Both the position numbers and the translations under genes were made by a program. Shown here piece by piece: positions 10,290-19,658 of a stretch of 64,000 nt of DNA (the stretch's first letter is position 1; each line of letters opens with the position of its first letter). The notes below the pieces were generated by a model that did not search any database, was not told the DNA's origin, and saw only the letters and a list, made by a program, of their open reading frames with translations. Location of the stretch: the NCBI RefSeq assembly GCF_034424375.1, contig NZ_CP139965.1, forward strand, positions 3,844,001 to 3,908,000. The letters run 5' to 3'. The stretch comes from Paraburkholderia kururiensis (GTDB lineage Bacteria; Pseudomonadota; Gammaproteobacteria; Burkholderiales; Burkholderiaceae).

Positions 10290-10913
10290 TCAGATGGGCA
10301 GGCCGAGGGCGCGCAGCTTCGCGTCGGTCTCGGCGTTGCTGGTGTGATGCACGCCGTGCCAGCCGAGCGCCGTGGCGGCTTGCGCGTTCTTGAGATTGTC
10401 GTCGATGAAGACGAGTTCGCCAGGCTGCACGCCGGGCAGATGCGCGTCGATGCGGCGAACCATTTCGGCGAAGATCGCCGGGTCCGGCTTCACCAGCTTC
10501 ACGCGGCCCGACACCACGATGTCGCGGCAGCGGCGCAGGATCGGAAAGTTCTCCCACGCATACGGAAACGTCTCGGCCGACCAGTTCGTCAGGCCGAAAA
10601 GCGGCACGCCCGCGGCCTCCAGTTTCTCGAAGGTTTCGACGCCGCCCTCCAGCAGCCCGCCCAGCATCTCGTGCCACCGTTCGTAGAACGCGCGGATCAG
10701 CGGCTCGTGATCGGGAAACTTCGCGATGAGCTCGGCGGTGCCTTCCTCGATGGTCTGGCCGCCGTCCTGCTGGACGACCCACTCCATCGCGCAAACGTGC
10801 GTGAGAAACCAGCGGCGCTCGGCCTCGTCGGGAATCAACTCGCGATAGACGTACTCGGGGCTCCAGTCCACGAGCACACCGCCGAAATCGAAGACGACTG
10901 CTTTGATGGTCAT
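10290..10913 (-). CDS. HAD-superfamily phosphatase, YihX-like
   Basis: This 207-residue HAD hydrolase has motif I FDFGGVL with nucleophile D9, where the usual second aspartate is glycine, as in the YihX subgroup. Motif II is LTNWSAE, the conserved lysine lies in KLVKPDP, and the acidic motif is FIDDNLKNA. YihX-type enzymes dephosphorylate small sugar phosphates. The ATG (10913) overlaps the stop of the upstream hydrolase gene by four bases (ATGA), indicating translational coupling. The substrate is not predicted with confidence. Confidence 0.9.
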   Translation of the reverse strand: MTIKAVVFDFGGVLVDWSPEYVYRELIPDEAERRWFLTHVCAMEWVVQQDGGQTIEEGTAELIAKFPDHEPLIRAFYERWHEMLGGLLEGGVETFEKLEAAGVPLFGLTNWSAETFPYAWENFPILRRCRDIVVSGRVKLVKPDPAIFAEMVRRIDAHLPGVQPGELVFIDDNLKNAQAATALGWHGVHHTSNAETDAKLRALGLPI

Positions 10914-11464
10914 GCGAGCTCCGTAGCGAGGACGTCGGCGAGCGGACGCACGGCCGGAGCGCCGGCGGGTCCCTTGAGCGCGCGCCAGTCGGCGTGATGC
11001 TGCGCGATGACGTCGGCGGCACGCGTGTCGCCCACGTCGTGCGTGGTGTGCAGGCCGTCCACCACCGTGACGCAATAACCGAGTCCGACGGCGCGGCGCA
11101 GCGTGGCGTCGACGCAAAACGGCGTGGCGTAGCCGCATAGCACGAGACGGCGCACGCCCACGACGCTCAACCAGTCTTCGAGATTCGTTTGATGGAACGC
11201 GTCGCGCACCGTCTTGCGCACGACGGCGTCGCCGTCGCGATGCGCAAGGCGCGCAGCGATCTGCCAGCCGGGCGTGCCGGGTTCGACCTCGCCTTCACCG
11301 GGTGCGCCGTCGTGCTGCACGAAACAGACGGGAACGCCCGCCGTGCGCGCTGTATCGGTGAGACGGTTGATGCCGTCGATCACCTCATCGGCGCGATAGG
11401 CCGGCGCGGGGCCGGTGAAGAATTCCTGCTGCACGTCGATCACGATCACAGCGACGTCGGTCAT
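10910..11464 (-). CDS. Isochorismatase-family cysteine hydrolase
   Basis: The 184-residue protein has the N-terminal VIVIDVQQEFF motif (D10) and a central lysine in VRKTVRDAFHQTNLEDWL. The nucleophilic cysteine lies in LCGYATPFCVDATLRRA, with the family's cis-peptide context. Such enzymes hydrolyse amides or vinyl ethers (nicotinamidase, N-carbamoylsarcosine amidase, isochorismatase); which one is not clear. AAGGAG lies upstream of the ATG at 11464. It lies just after the aminopeptidase P gene and overlaps the HAD gene by four bases, so the three probably form one operon. Confidence 0.9.
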   Translation of the reverse strand: MTDVAVIVIDVQQEFFTGPAPAYRADEVIDGINRLTDTARTAGVPVCFVQHDGAPGEGEVEPGTPGWQIAARLAHRDGDAVVRKTVRDAFHQTNLEDWLSVVGVRRLVLCGYATPFCVDATLRRAVGLGYCVTVVDGLHTTHDVGDTRAADVIAQHHADWRALKGPAGAPAVRPLADVLATELA

Positions 11465-11525
11465 ACGGTGCGCTCCTTGTTGTTTGCGGCGACTTGCCGG
11501 CGTAGGCGAGGCCAGACACCTGCGT

Positions 11526-13341
11526 TCAGACGGGCTGCGTGCGTGCCTCCAGCCACGTCTTCGCGTCGCCGCTCACGTGCGGCGAGACGCGCGCGCGCAC
11601 CGTCTCGTGATACGCGTTGAGCCACGCCCGCTCGTCGTCGCGCAAGAGCGACAAGGCGAGGCAGCGTGTGTCGATGGGACACAGCGTGAGCGTTTCGAAC
11701 GTCAGGAAGTCGCCGAATTCCGTGGTTTCGGACGCCACGTTCAGCACGAGGTTCTCGATGCGCACGCCCCACTTGCCCGGCCGATAGATGCCCGGCTCCA
11801 CCGAGGTGATCATGCCCTCTTCCATCGCCGTCCACGGCTCGGGGGGGCGCGTAGTAGGAGATCACCTGCGGCCCTTCGTGCACGTTCAGGAAGTAGCCGA
11901 CGCCGTGGCCCGTACCGTGGCCGTAGTCGGCGCCCGCTTCCCAGATGGGCGCGCGCGCAATGGCGTCGAGCATGGGGGAGCGCACGCCGCGCGGGAACTG
12001 CGCGCGCGAGAGCGCCATCATGCTTTTCAGTACCACGGTGAAGTCGCGCTTCTCGGCGTCGCTGATCGTGCCCACGGGGACGACGCGCGTGATGTCCGTC
12101 GTGCCGTCCAGATACTGGCCGCCCGAATCGATCAGCAGCAGGCCGTCGCCTTCGATCACGCTGTGCGACTCCGGCGTCGCGCGATAGTGCGGCATCGCGC
12201 CGTTCGCCTTGAAGCCCGCAATGGTCGCGAAGCTCGGCGAAATGAAGCCGGCGCGGCGCGCGCGCGCGGCGGTGAGCCGCTCGTCGATGGTGAGTTCGGT
12301 GATACGTTCGCGGCCCAGCGCGCCTTCGAACCAGGCGAAGAACTCGGCGAGCGCGGCGCCGTCCTGCTCCATGGTCGCGCGCACGTGGCCGGCTTCGGGT
12401 CCGGTCTTGCGCGACTTGAAGAACGTGGACGGATTGACCGACTCCACGAGCTTCACGTTCGCCGGCACCTTCTGCATGAGCCCGAACGTGACGCGCCGCG
12501 GATCGACGAGCAGCGTGGCGCCGGCAGGCAGCGCGGCAAGCGCGCCGGCTGCCGCCGCATACGGCTCGATGCGCACGCCGTCGCGCGCGAGCGCTGCGGC
12601 AAGCGGCTCGGGCACTTTGCCGTCGGCGACGAAGAGCGTCGCACGGTCCAGCCCGATCAACGCATGCGCGACGAACACGGGGTTGTAGTTGACGTCCGCG
12701 CCGCGCAGGTTCAGCAGCCACGCGAGGTCGTCGAGCGTGGAAACGAAGTGCCACTGCGCGCCCTTTTCCTGCATGACGCGGCGCACGCGGTCGAGTTTGC
12801 CTGTGCGCGTCACGTCGACGTGCGGGGCCGCGTGTTCGTAGACGGCCGCAGCGGGCAGCGAGGGGCGATTCGGCCAGACAGCGTCGAGCAGATCGAGGTC
12901 GGTGCGCAGCTTCACGCCGCGCGCGCCCAGCGCGCCTTCGAGCGCACGCGCCGCCGCCACGCCCAGTACGGCGCCATCCACGGCGACGGTCGAACCCGCA
13001 GGCACGTTCTGCGCGAGCCATTCGACGTGAGGCTGCGTCTGCTGGCCTCCCGTCATCTTCATGAGCTGCACGCCCGTGCCCGCAAGCTGCGCCTGCGCCT
13101 GGACCCAGTAGCGGCTGTCCGTCCACACGCCGGCGAAGTCGCCTGTCACGACCAATGTGCCCGCCGACCCTGTGAACCCGGATAGCCACTGTCGCGCCTG
13201 CCAGCGCTCGGGCAGGTACTCGGACAGATGCGGATCGGCCGAGGGCACGAGGCAGGCCGCAATGCCCTGGCTCGTCATGACGGCGCGCAGCGCGGTAATC
13301 CGTTCGGGGATAGAGGAGGTTTCGGGAAGTCGGGCGTTCAT
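11526..13341 (-). pseudogene. Xaa-Pro aminopeptidase (M24, aminopeptidase P type), frameshifted
   Basis: The protein begins at 13341 after an AGGTGA site and reads well as aminopeptidase P: two creatinase-like N-terminal domains, then the M24 fold with metal ligands in LLIDSGGQYLDGTTDITR and GHGTGHGVGYFLNVHEGPQVISYYAPP. After YYAPP the frame is lost. The expected continuation (EPWTAMEEGMITSVEPGIY...GVRIENLVLN), which carries the last two metal-binding glutamates, lies in another frame and ends at 11526. The break falls in a run of seven G (11841-11847; C on the coding strand). Removing one base restores a 604-residue protein of normal family length. As written, the frame runs to 11461 with an unrelated tail, so the product would be inactive. 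This could be a real mutation or a homopolymer sequencing error. Confidence 0.85.
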
Positions 13342-13359
13342 TGTTTCACCTGCGGGGAT

Positions 13360-13638
13360 TCAGCGACGCGACGCAAGGCCGGCCGTCACGGCAACGGCGA
13401 CAAGCGCGGCGGCCGTGCATATCGGCCATTCGAGCGTATCGCCGTCAAGGAAGATGCCGGTCACGCTGCCGGCCATTTTGGCGATTGCCGCGCCGGCCAC
13501 ACCGGCTGCGATCGCCATGGCCATCTGCATGCCTCGGCTGCCATGCTTACTGCGCGAACCACGATTACGCAGCGGATGGAGCCACCAGCCGGCCAGGCCG
13601 ACCGCGGCGCCCAGTACGACGATGCCGAGCCAGCCCAT
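13360..13638 (-). CDS. GlsB/YeaQ/YmgE-type small membrane protein
   Basis: This 92-residue protein has three hydrophobic segments separated by short glycine-rich turns (MGWLGIVVLGAAVGLAGWWL, AMAIAAGVAGAAIAKMAGSV, ICTAAALVAVAVTAGLA), as in the transglycosylase-associated family. Members are inner-membrane proteins induced by stress, with no proven biochemical activity. It lies 18 bases upstream of the aminopeptidase gene on the same strand and may be the first gene of that operon. The ribosome-binding site ahead of the ATG is weak. Confidence 0.65.
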   Translation of the reverse strand: MGWLGIVVLGAAVGLAGWWLHPLRNRGSRSKHGSRGMQMAMAIAAGVAGAAIAKMAGSVTGIFLDGDTLEWPICTAAALVAVAVTAGLASRR

Positions 13639-13972
13639 CAGCAGCCGCGCGCCTTCGCTATTTTCTGACCTGCCGGACGGAAGGGAAGAACGCGGAGGCT
13701 TGCGGAGCGTGACATGTGTTGTTCTCGGAGATTTTCACAGAAACCCACCCCGGCCGGGGGAATTCGGGTGGACATTCGGGTGCGGGTCGACATCGCACGC
13801 CGGACGCTGGGCAGGCGTCGAGTGTAGGGGGCCAGATGTCTCAAAGCAAGCGCGAGCCGGCAAGAGCCGCAGGGCCGCCCGACCACGCCGGCCCTCGCGC
13901 CTGCCGGTGCGCCCCGCCCCATGCGGCAAAGCGGGAAACGCTATAATGGAGCCTTCGACCATAGCCCCACGT
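13639..13972 (+). promoter_or_regulatory. Divergent spacer with hemA -10 box
   Basis: This 334-base spacer separates the leftward small membrane protein gene from hemA. A perfect TATAAT at 13942-13947 lies 26 bases before the hemA ATG and is the likely -10 element; no convincing -35 hexamer pairs with it. The rest is GC-rich with no gene that I can support. Confidence 0.5.
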
Positions 13973-15259
13973 ATGCAGCTTCTAACGATCGGAATCAATC
14001 ACCACACCGCGCCCGTCGCCTTGCGCGAACGCGTGGCGTTTCCGCTCGAACAGATCAAGCCTGCACTCGACACGTTCCGCGAGGCCTGGTCGGCGCGCCG
14101 GTCGCTGGCCGCGCCGGAAGCCGCGATCCTCTCCACCTGCAACCGCACCGAACTCTACTGCGCCACCGACGACCGCGCCGCGCGCGACGCCGCCATCCAG
14201 TGGCTCTCGGCGTACCACAACGTGGCCGTCGACGAACTCGCGCCGCACGTCTACGCGCTGCCGCAGTCCGAAGCCGTGCGCCACGCGTTTCGCGTTGCGT
14301 CGGGGCTCGATTCGATGGTGCTCGGCGAAACGCAGATTCTCGGCCAGATGAAAGACGCGGTGCGCACCGCATCCGAAGCGGGCGCGCTGGGCACGTACCT
14401 GAACCAGCTTTTCCAGCGCACCTTCGCCGTGGCGAAGGAAGTGCGCGGCACCACGGAGATCGGCGCGCAGTCGGTCTCCATGGCTGCCGCCGCGGTGCGC
14501 CTCGCGCAGCGCATCTTCGACAGGATTTCGAATCAGCGCGTGCTCTTCATCGGCGCGGGCGAAATGATCGAACTGTGCGCCACGCACTTCGCCGCCCAGC
14601 AGCCGCGCGAACTCGTGGTCGCCAACCGCACGGCGGAGCGCGGCGAGCGGCTCGCCGAGCGCTTCAATGGCCGTGCCATCCCGCTTGCCGACCTGCCCGC
14701 GCGCATGCACGAGTTCGACATCATCGTGTCGTGCACGGCGTCCACGCTGCCCATCATCGGCCTGGGCGCCGTGGAGCGCGCAGTGAAGGCACGCAAGCAC
14801 CGTCCCATCTTCATGGTCGACCTCGCCGTGCCGCGCGACATCGAACCGGAAGTGGGCCAGCTCGAAGACGTGTTCCTGTACACCGTGGACGACCTCGGCG
14901 CCATCGTGCGCGAAGGCAACGCCTCGCGCCAGGCCGCCGTCGCGCAGGCGGAAGGCATCATCGAAACACGCGTGCAGAATTTCATGCAGTGGCTGGAGGC
15001 GCGCAGCATCGTGCCGGTGATCCGCCATATGCATACCCAGGCCGATGCGCTGCGCCGTGCCGAAGTCGAACGCGCGCTGCGCATGCTGGCGCGCGGCGAC
15101 GACCCGACGGCCGTGATCGAAACGATGTCGCAGGCGCTCACGAACAAGCTGATCCACGGCCCGACTCACGCGCTGAACCGCGCAAGCGGCGAAAACCGCG
15201 ATACGCTCATCGAACTGATGAGCGGCTTCTACCGGCATTCCGGTCAGTCCGAGCGTTAG
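13973..15259 (+). CDS. hemA: Glutamyl-tRNA reductase
   Basis: The 428-residue enzyme reduces glutamyl-tRNA(Glu) to glutamate-1-semialdehyde, the first committed step of C5 tetrapyrrole synthesis. The N-terminal catalytic domain has the nucleophilic cysteine C56 in STCNRTELY and the SGLDSMVLGETQILGQMK motif. A Rossmann domain follows (VLFIGAGEMIELCATHFA), then the helical dimerisation domain. The ATG at 13973 gives the family-typical start MQLLTIGINHHTAPV; a longer frame from 13157 is a read-through artefact. prfA follows 122 bases later, the usual hemA-prfA-prmC order. Confidence 0.97.
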   Translation: MQLLTIGINHHTAPVALRERVAFPLEQIKPALDTFREAWSARRSLAAPEAAILSTCNRTELYCATDDRAARDAAIQWLSAYHNVAVDELAPHVYALPQSEAVRHAFRVASGLDSMVLGETQILGQMKDAVRTASEAGALGTYLNQLFQRTFAVAKEVRGTTEIGAQSVSMAAAAVRLAQRIFDRISNQRVLFIGAGEMIELCATHFAAQQPRELVVANRTAERGERLAERFNGRAIPLADLPARMHEFDIIVSCTASTLPIIGLGAVERAVKARKHRPIFMVDLAVPRDIEPEVGQLEDVFLYTVDDLGAIVREGNASRQAAVAQAEGIIETRVQNFMQWLEARSIVPVIRHMHTQADALRRAEVERALRMLARGDDPTAVIETMSQALTNKLIHGPTHALNRASGENRDTLIELMSGFYRHSGQSER

Positions 15260-15381
15260 CGGCGCTGCCGCATGCCGCGCGGGGCCTGGCGAGGCTCGCT
15301 CGCGGCTCGCAACGCTTCGGGTCGCCACCCCCGCCCTACCCATTCCCGCAGTCCTTTACGGAGCCCGCTCCGCACCGCCCG

Positions 15382-16464
15382 ATGAAGACGAGCATGCAAA
15401 ACAAGCTCGACCAGCTCACTACCCGGCTGGCCGAACTGAACGACCTGTTGAGCCGCGAGGACATCACCTCGAACATCGATCAATACCGCAAGCTCACACG
15501 CGAGCACGCGGAACTCGGCCCGGTCGTGGAGCACTACGCGCTCTGGCGTCAGGCGCAGAACGACGCGACCACGGCGCAGGAACTGCTGGCCGACGCGTCG
15601 ATGCGCGAGTTCGCCGAAGAAGAAGTGCGCGCGTCGCGCGAACGCATGGCGCAACTCGAAGGCGAGCTGCAGAAAATGCTGCTGCCGAAAGATCCCAACG
15701 ACGAGCGCAACATCTTCCTCGAAATTCGCGCGGGCACGGGCGGCGACGAGTCGGCACTGTTCGCGGGCGACCTGCTGCGCATGTATCTGCGCTACGCGGA
15801 ACGCAATCGCTGGCAGGTGGAGATGATCTCCGCGAGCGAGTCGGACCTGGGCGGCTACAAGGAAGTGATTGTGCGGATAGCGGGCGAAAAGGCCTATTCC
15901 AAGCTCAAGTTCGAATCGGGCGGCCACCGCGTGCAGCGCGTGCCGGCCACCGAAACGCAGGGCCGCATCCACACGTCGGCCTGCACGGTGGCGGTGATGC
16001 CGGAAGCGGACGAGATCGGCGAAGTGGAGATCAATCCCGCTGACCTGCGCATCGACACGTTCCGCGCCTCGGGTGCGGGCGGCCAGCACATCAACAAGAC
16101 GGACTCGGCCGTGCGTGTCACGCACATTCCCACCGGCATCGTCGTGGAATGCCAGGACGACCGTTCGCAGCACAAGAACAAGGACCGCGCGCTCAAGGTG
16201 CTCGCGGCGCGCATCAAGGACAAGCAGTATCAGGAGCAGCACGCGAAGGAAGCGGCCACGCGCAAGAGCCTGGTGGGCTCGGGCGACCGTTCGGAGCGCA
16301 TCCGCACCTACAACTTTCCGCAGGGCCGGCTCACCGACCACCGCATCAACCTCACGCTGTACCGCCTCGACGCCATCATGGACGGCGAACTCGACGAACT
16401 GATCGCGGCGCTCGTGACCGAGCATCAGGCGGAACAGCTTGCGTCGCTGGGCGACGCGGAATGA
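15382..16464 (+). CDS. prfA: Peptide chain release factor 1
   Basis: RF1 (360 residues) releases completed chains at UAA and UAG codons. The GGQ loop is present in GAGGQHINKTDSAVRVTH and the PxT-type codon recognition region lies in RVQRVPATETQGR. The start at 15382 gives the family's usual length; a second ATG four codons on is less likely. The substrate for PrmC methylation is the GGQ glutamine, and prmC lies 16 bases downstream, so the pair is co-transcribed. Confidence 0.97.
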   Translation: MKTSMQNKLDQLTTRLAELNDLLSREDITSNIDQYRKLTREHAELGPVVEHYALWRQAQNDATTAQELLADASMREFAEEEVRASRERMAQLEGELQKMLLPKDPNDERNIFLEIRAGTGGDESALFAGDLLRMYLRYAERNRWQVEMISASESDLGGYKEVIVRIAGEKAYSKLKFESGGHRVQRVPATETQGRIHTSACTVAVMPEADEIGEVEINPADLRIDTFRASGAGGQHINKTDSAVRVTHIPTGIVVECQDDRSQHKNKDRALKVLAARIKDKQYQEQHAKEAATRKSLVGSGDRSERIRTYNFPQGRLTDHRINLTLYRLDAIMDGELDELIAALVTEHQAEQLASLGDAE

Positions 16465-16480
16465 CGGGCAGCCGTAGAAC

Positions 16481-17359
16481 ATGAACCGCGACGCGCCACA
16501 ACGGGACGACGCCGACGCGAGCGCTGCAACGGCGGCTTCGCTGCTACGCGCGTCGCCGCTGCCGGCGCTCGAAGCGCGCATCCTGCTCGGTCACGCGTTG
16601 GGCTGGCGGCGCACGGAATTGATCACGCGCGGTGCGGAACCGCTCGACGAAGACGCCATCGCGCGGTTCCGGTCGCTCGAATCGCGGCGGGTGGCTGGCG
16701 AACCGGTCGCGCAGCTGGTTGGCCAGCGCGAGTTCTACGGACTCGACTTCGAAGTCACGCCGCACGTGCTGATTCCGCGGCCGGAAACCGAACTGCTGGT
16801 GGAAACGGCGCTCGCGGCCATCGCGACGACGAACCGCCCGCGCGTGGTGGATCTGGGCACCGGCACGGGCGCAATCGCCGTTGCCATCGCCTCGGCGCGG
16901 CCCGACGCGCTCGTCTGGGCCGTCGATCGCTCACGCGAAGCGCTCGCCGTGGCCCGACGCAACGCGGCACGGCTCGTCGACGCCACGCGGCCCGGCGGCC
17001 AGGTCACGCTGATCGAAAGCGACTGGTACGACGCGCTCGACCCCGAGCTGCGCTTCGACGCCATCGTGAGCAACCCGCCGTACATCGCGAAGAACGACCC
17101 ACACCTGACTCAAGGCGACCTGCGCTTCGAACCGCGCGGCGCGCTCACCGACGAAGCCGACGGACTCGCGGCCGTCCGCCGCATCGTGGCAGGCGCACCC
17201 GCGTGGCTCGCGCCGCGCGGCGCGCTCTGGATCGAGCACGGCTACGATCAGGCTGAAGCGGTGCGCGCACTGCTCGTGGCAGCGGGCTTCACAGAGGTGC
17301 GCTCGGAGCGCGATCTCGCGGGTATCGAACGGATCAGCGGCGGCACGCTGGCCGTCTAG
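16481..17359 (+). CDS. prmC: Release factor glutamine methyltransferase PrmC
   Basis: This 292-residue class I methyltransferase modifies the glutamine of the release-factor GGQ motif. An N-terminal helical substrate-binding domain is followed by PRPETELLVE, the SAM-binding VVDLGTGTGAIAVAIA and the active-site NPPY in VSNPPYIAKNDPHL. It lies 16 bases after prfA, whose product is its substrate. Confidence 0.96.
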   Translation: MNRDAPQRDDADASAATAASLLRASPLPALEARILLGHALGWRRTELITRGAEPLDEDAIARFRSLESRRVAGEPVAQLVGQREFYGLDFEVTPHVLIPRPETELLVETALAAIATTNRPRVVDLGTGTGAIAVAIASARPDALVWAVDRSREALAVARRNAARLVDATRPGGQVTLIESDWYDALDPELRFDAIVSNPPYIAKNDPHLTQGDLRFEPRGALTDEADGLAAVRRIVAGAPAWLAPRGALWIEHGYDQAEAVRALLVAAGFTEVRSERDLAGIERISGGTLAV

Positions 17360-17468
17360 ACAAGGCTCGGAGCGGCGCCGGCGAGCGCGCGGCACGCTCA
17401 GCCCGGTTGAACGAAATCCGCTATCATTTCCATCTGTCTCGCACAAAACCGTACACGCAAGGGCGCAT

Positions 17469-17780
17469 ATGGACACGCAACAACGCATCAAGCAGATCGT
17501 CGACGAAAACGCGGTCGTGCTCTTCATGAAGGGCAACGCGCAGTTTCCGATGTGCGGCTTCTCGGGCCGCGCGGTGCAGATTCTGAAGGCCTGCGGCGTC
17601 GACCAGTTCAAGACCGTCAACGTGCTGGAAGACGACGAAATCCGCCAGGGCATCAAGGAATTCTCGAACTGGCCCACCATTCCGCAGCTCTACGTGAAGG
17701 GCGAGTTCATCGGCGGCTCGGACATCATGATGGAGATGTACCAGAACGGCGAACTGCAGCAGCTTTTTACCGCTGCCTGA
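17469..17780 (+). CDS. grxD: Monothiol glutaredoxin Grx4 type
   Basis: The 103-residue protein has the monothiol CGFS motif with C29 (PMCGFSGRAVQIL), TIPQLYVKGEFIGGSDIMMEM for glutathione binding, and the length of GrxD. It coordinates a bridging [2Fe-2S] cluster with glutathione and takes part in iron-sulfur cluster delivery. It lies 109 bases after prmC on the same strand. Confidence 0.96.
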   Translation: MDTQQRIKQIVDENAVVLFMKGNAQFPMCGFSGRAVQILKACGVDQFKTVNVLEDDEIRQGIKEFSNWPTIPQLYVKGEFIGGSDIMMEMYQNGELQQLFTAA

Positions 17781-17958
17781 TTGGTATCACGGCGAGCGAG
17801 GTATCACGGCCAGCTGTCGCGGCGTTAGCAGAGCTTGTCATCGCGGGACGGTGCCGTCGGTGCCGCTTCCCGGTTACGGCGGCGCGGAATAACGTACGCT
17901 GCCGTCCGCCGCCAAACGCTTTCCCGCTTCCATCCGCTCTTCAAGGCGCCGCCCTTCC

Positions 17959-18567
17959 ATGCATTCGAACGCAGCGCGCCGCCCCGGTCCGCGACGACTG
18001 ATCGTCGCCATCACGGGGGCAACAGGCGCCATCTACGGCGTGCGCACGCTCGACATGCTGCGCCGCGTGGGCGGCGTCGAAACCCATCTGCTGATCTCCA
18101 GCGCCGGCTGGCTCAACATCCAGCACGAGCTTCAGCTCACCAAAGAAGACCTGCACGCCCGCGCCGACGTGGTTCATTCGGTGCGCGATGTGGGCGCGAG
18201 CATCGCGTCCGGTTCGTTTGCGACTGAAGGCATGATCGTGGCGCCGTGCTCGATGAAGACGCTCGCCAGCGTCGCGCACGGACTCTCCGACAATCTCATC
18301 ACGCGCGCCGCAGACGTCACGCTCAAGGAGCGCCGCCGCCTCGTGCTGCTCGTGCGCGAAACGCCGCTCAATCTGGCGCATCTGCGCAACATGACCGCCG
18401 TCACGGAAATGGGCGGCGTGATCTTCCCACCGTTGCCCGCCTTCTATAACCGCCCCGCCTCGCTCGACGAGATGGTCGACCACACCGTGGGCCGCGTGCT
18501 CGACCTGTTCGCGCTCGGACCGGCGCTGTCGCCAGCGTGGACCGGCTTGCGCGGCGAAGACGAATAA
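17959..18567 (+). CDS. ubiX: Flavin prenyltransferase UbiX
   Basis: The 202-residue protein makes prenylated FMN from dimethylallyl phosphate, the cofactor of UbiD-type decarboxylases in ubiquinone synthesis. The N-terminal IVAITGATGAIYGVRTL binds flavin, and MIVAPCSMKTLASVAHGLSDNLI and RETPLNLAHLRNM are conserved. The start at 17959 places the flavin motif near residue 15, as is usual. The gap of 178 bases after grxD shows no terminator. Confidence 0.95.
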   Translation: MHSNAARRPGPRRLIVAITGATGAIYGVRTLDMLRRVGGVETHLLISSAGWLNIQHELQLTKEDLHARADVVHSVRDVGASIASGSFATEGMIVAPCSMKTLASVAHGLSDNLITRAADVTLKERRRLVLLVRETPLNLAHLRNMTAVTEMGGVIFPPLPAFYNRPASLDEMVDHTVGRVLDLFALGPALSPAWTGLRGEDE

Positions 18568-18711
18568 GCAAGCCCAGCGCGCAACCACGGGCGCGATTCA
18601 CAACGCGAAGGATGCAATCAAATCCGTCGCGGACTGTTTATCAAACAGCAGTACGGCTCTATATTCGTCCCAACGTAATCTCGTCTGCCGCCTGCAAGGC
18701 GGCTTGCTGAC

Positions 18712-19521
18712 ATGACCACCGAATCCACGCCGCACGCCGACCGCGTGCCCAGTCTCTACCTCTCGCACGGCGCACCTACGCTGCCTATCGACCCGGCTCT
18801 GCCGGCTGCGGGATTCACCGCTCTGGCGGCGCACCTGCCGCGCCCGCAAGCCATTCTGATGCTCTCCGCGCATTGGGGCACGGCGCGGCCCGTGGTGAGC
18901 ATCGCGACAAAACCCGAGACGATCCACGACTTCTACGGCTTTCCGCGCGAACTCTACGAAATCCAGTATCCGGCGGCCGGCGCCCCGGACGTTGCGCGGC
19001 GCGCAGCACAGTTGCTCAGCGACGACGGCATCGCGACCGGCGAAGAGCCGCATGGTCTCGATCACGGTGCATGGGTGCCCATGCTGCTGATGTTCCCGCA
19101 CGCCGACGTGCCCGTGGCGCAGATCTCGATCCAGCCGCACATGGGGCCCGCCCATCATTTCCGGGTGGGGCGCGCTCTGCGTACGCTGCGCGACGAAGGC
19201 GTAATGGTGGTCGGTTCGGGCCAGATCACGCACAACCTGCGGGCAGCGGACTTCGGCGCCCGCCCCGAAGACGCCGACCCGCGCGTGGCCGAGTTCACCG
19301 ACTGGTTCGAATCGCACCTCGCCGCCCGCGACGTCGACGCGCTGCTCGACTACCGCGCCCGCGCCCCGCACGCGGCGCTCATGCATCCCACCGACGAGCA
19401 TCTGCTGCCGATCTTCGCCGCGCTCGGCGCCGCTGACGACGACTACACCGTCGGCGTGCAGTCGCTCGGCACCTACCAGCGCGCGCTGGCCATGACGAAC
19501 TACGTGTTCGGGCACGCCTGA
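18712..19521 (+). CDS. DODA-type extradiol dioxygenase (LigB/YgiD family)
   Basis: The 269-residue protein has the histidines of class III extradiol dioxygenases in YLSHGAPTLPID, LSAHWGTARP and LDHGAWVPMLLMFP, plus GSGQITHNL and the C-terminal VGVQSLGTY. The family opens catechol-type rings using a non-haem metal. YgiD-like members act on DOPA-like substrates, but the true substrate is not known. A strong bidirectional terminator separates it from the leftward permease gene. Confidence 0.9.
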   Translation: MTTESTPHADRVPSLYLSHGAPTLPIDPALPAAGFTALAAHLPRPQAILMLSAHWGTARPVVSIATKPETIHDFYGFPRELYEIQYPAAGAPDVARRAAQLLSDDGIATGEEPHGLDHGAWVPMLLMFPHADVPVAQISIQPHMGPAHHFRVGRALRTLRDEGVMVVGSGQITHNLRAADFGARPEDADPRVAEFTDWFESHLAARDVDALLDYRARAPHAALMHPTDEHLLPIFAALGAADDDYTVGVQSLGTYQRALAMTNYVFGHA

Positions 19522-19563
19522 GCGCCTCATCGCAGGCGACAGGCCACAGTCGCTGCAAGCCAC

Positions 19564-19600
19564 AAAAAAAGCCTGCCTGAGCAACTCAGGCAGGCTTTTT
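19564..19600. terminator. Bidirectional terminator
   Basis: A 10-bp perfect stem (571-580 with 586-595 of this kilobase, GCCTGCCTGA/TCAGGCAGGC) is flanked by an A run on the left and a T run on the right. It can therefore stop transcription from the dioxygenase gene and from the convergent permease gene. Confidence 0.93.
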
Positions 19601-19658
19601 CGTTACCGCGCGGCGTGGTCGGTGCCCGCCGCCGGCGCAAAGCAGTATCAGCCCCCGA

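Noticed and set aside
13982..15343. 453-codon leftward frame opposite hemA
   Set aside because: It is antisense to hemA, with no recognisable motif and typical shadow composition.
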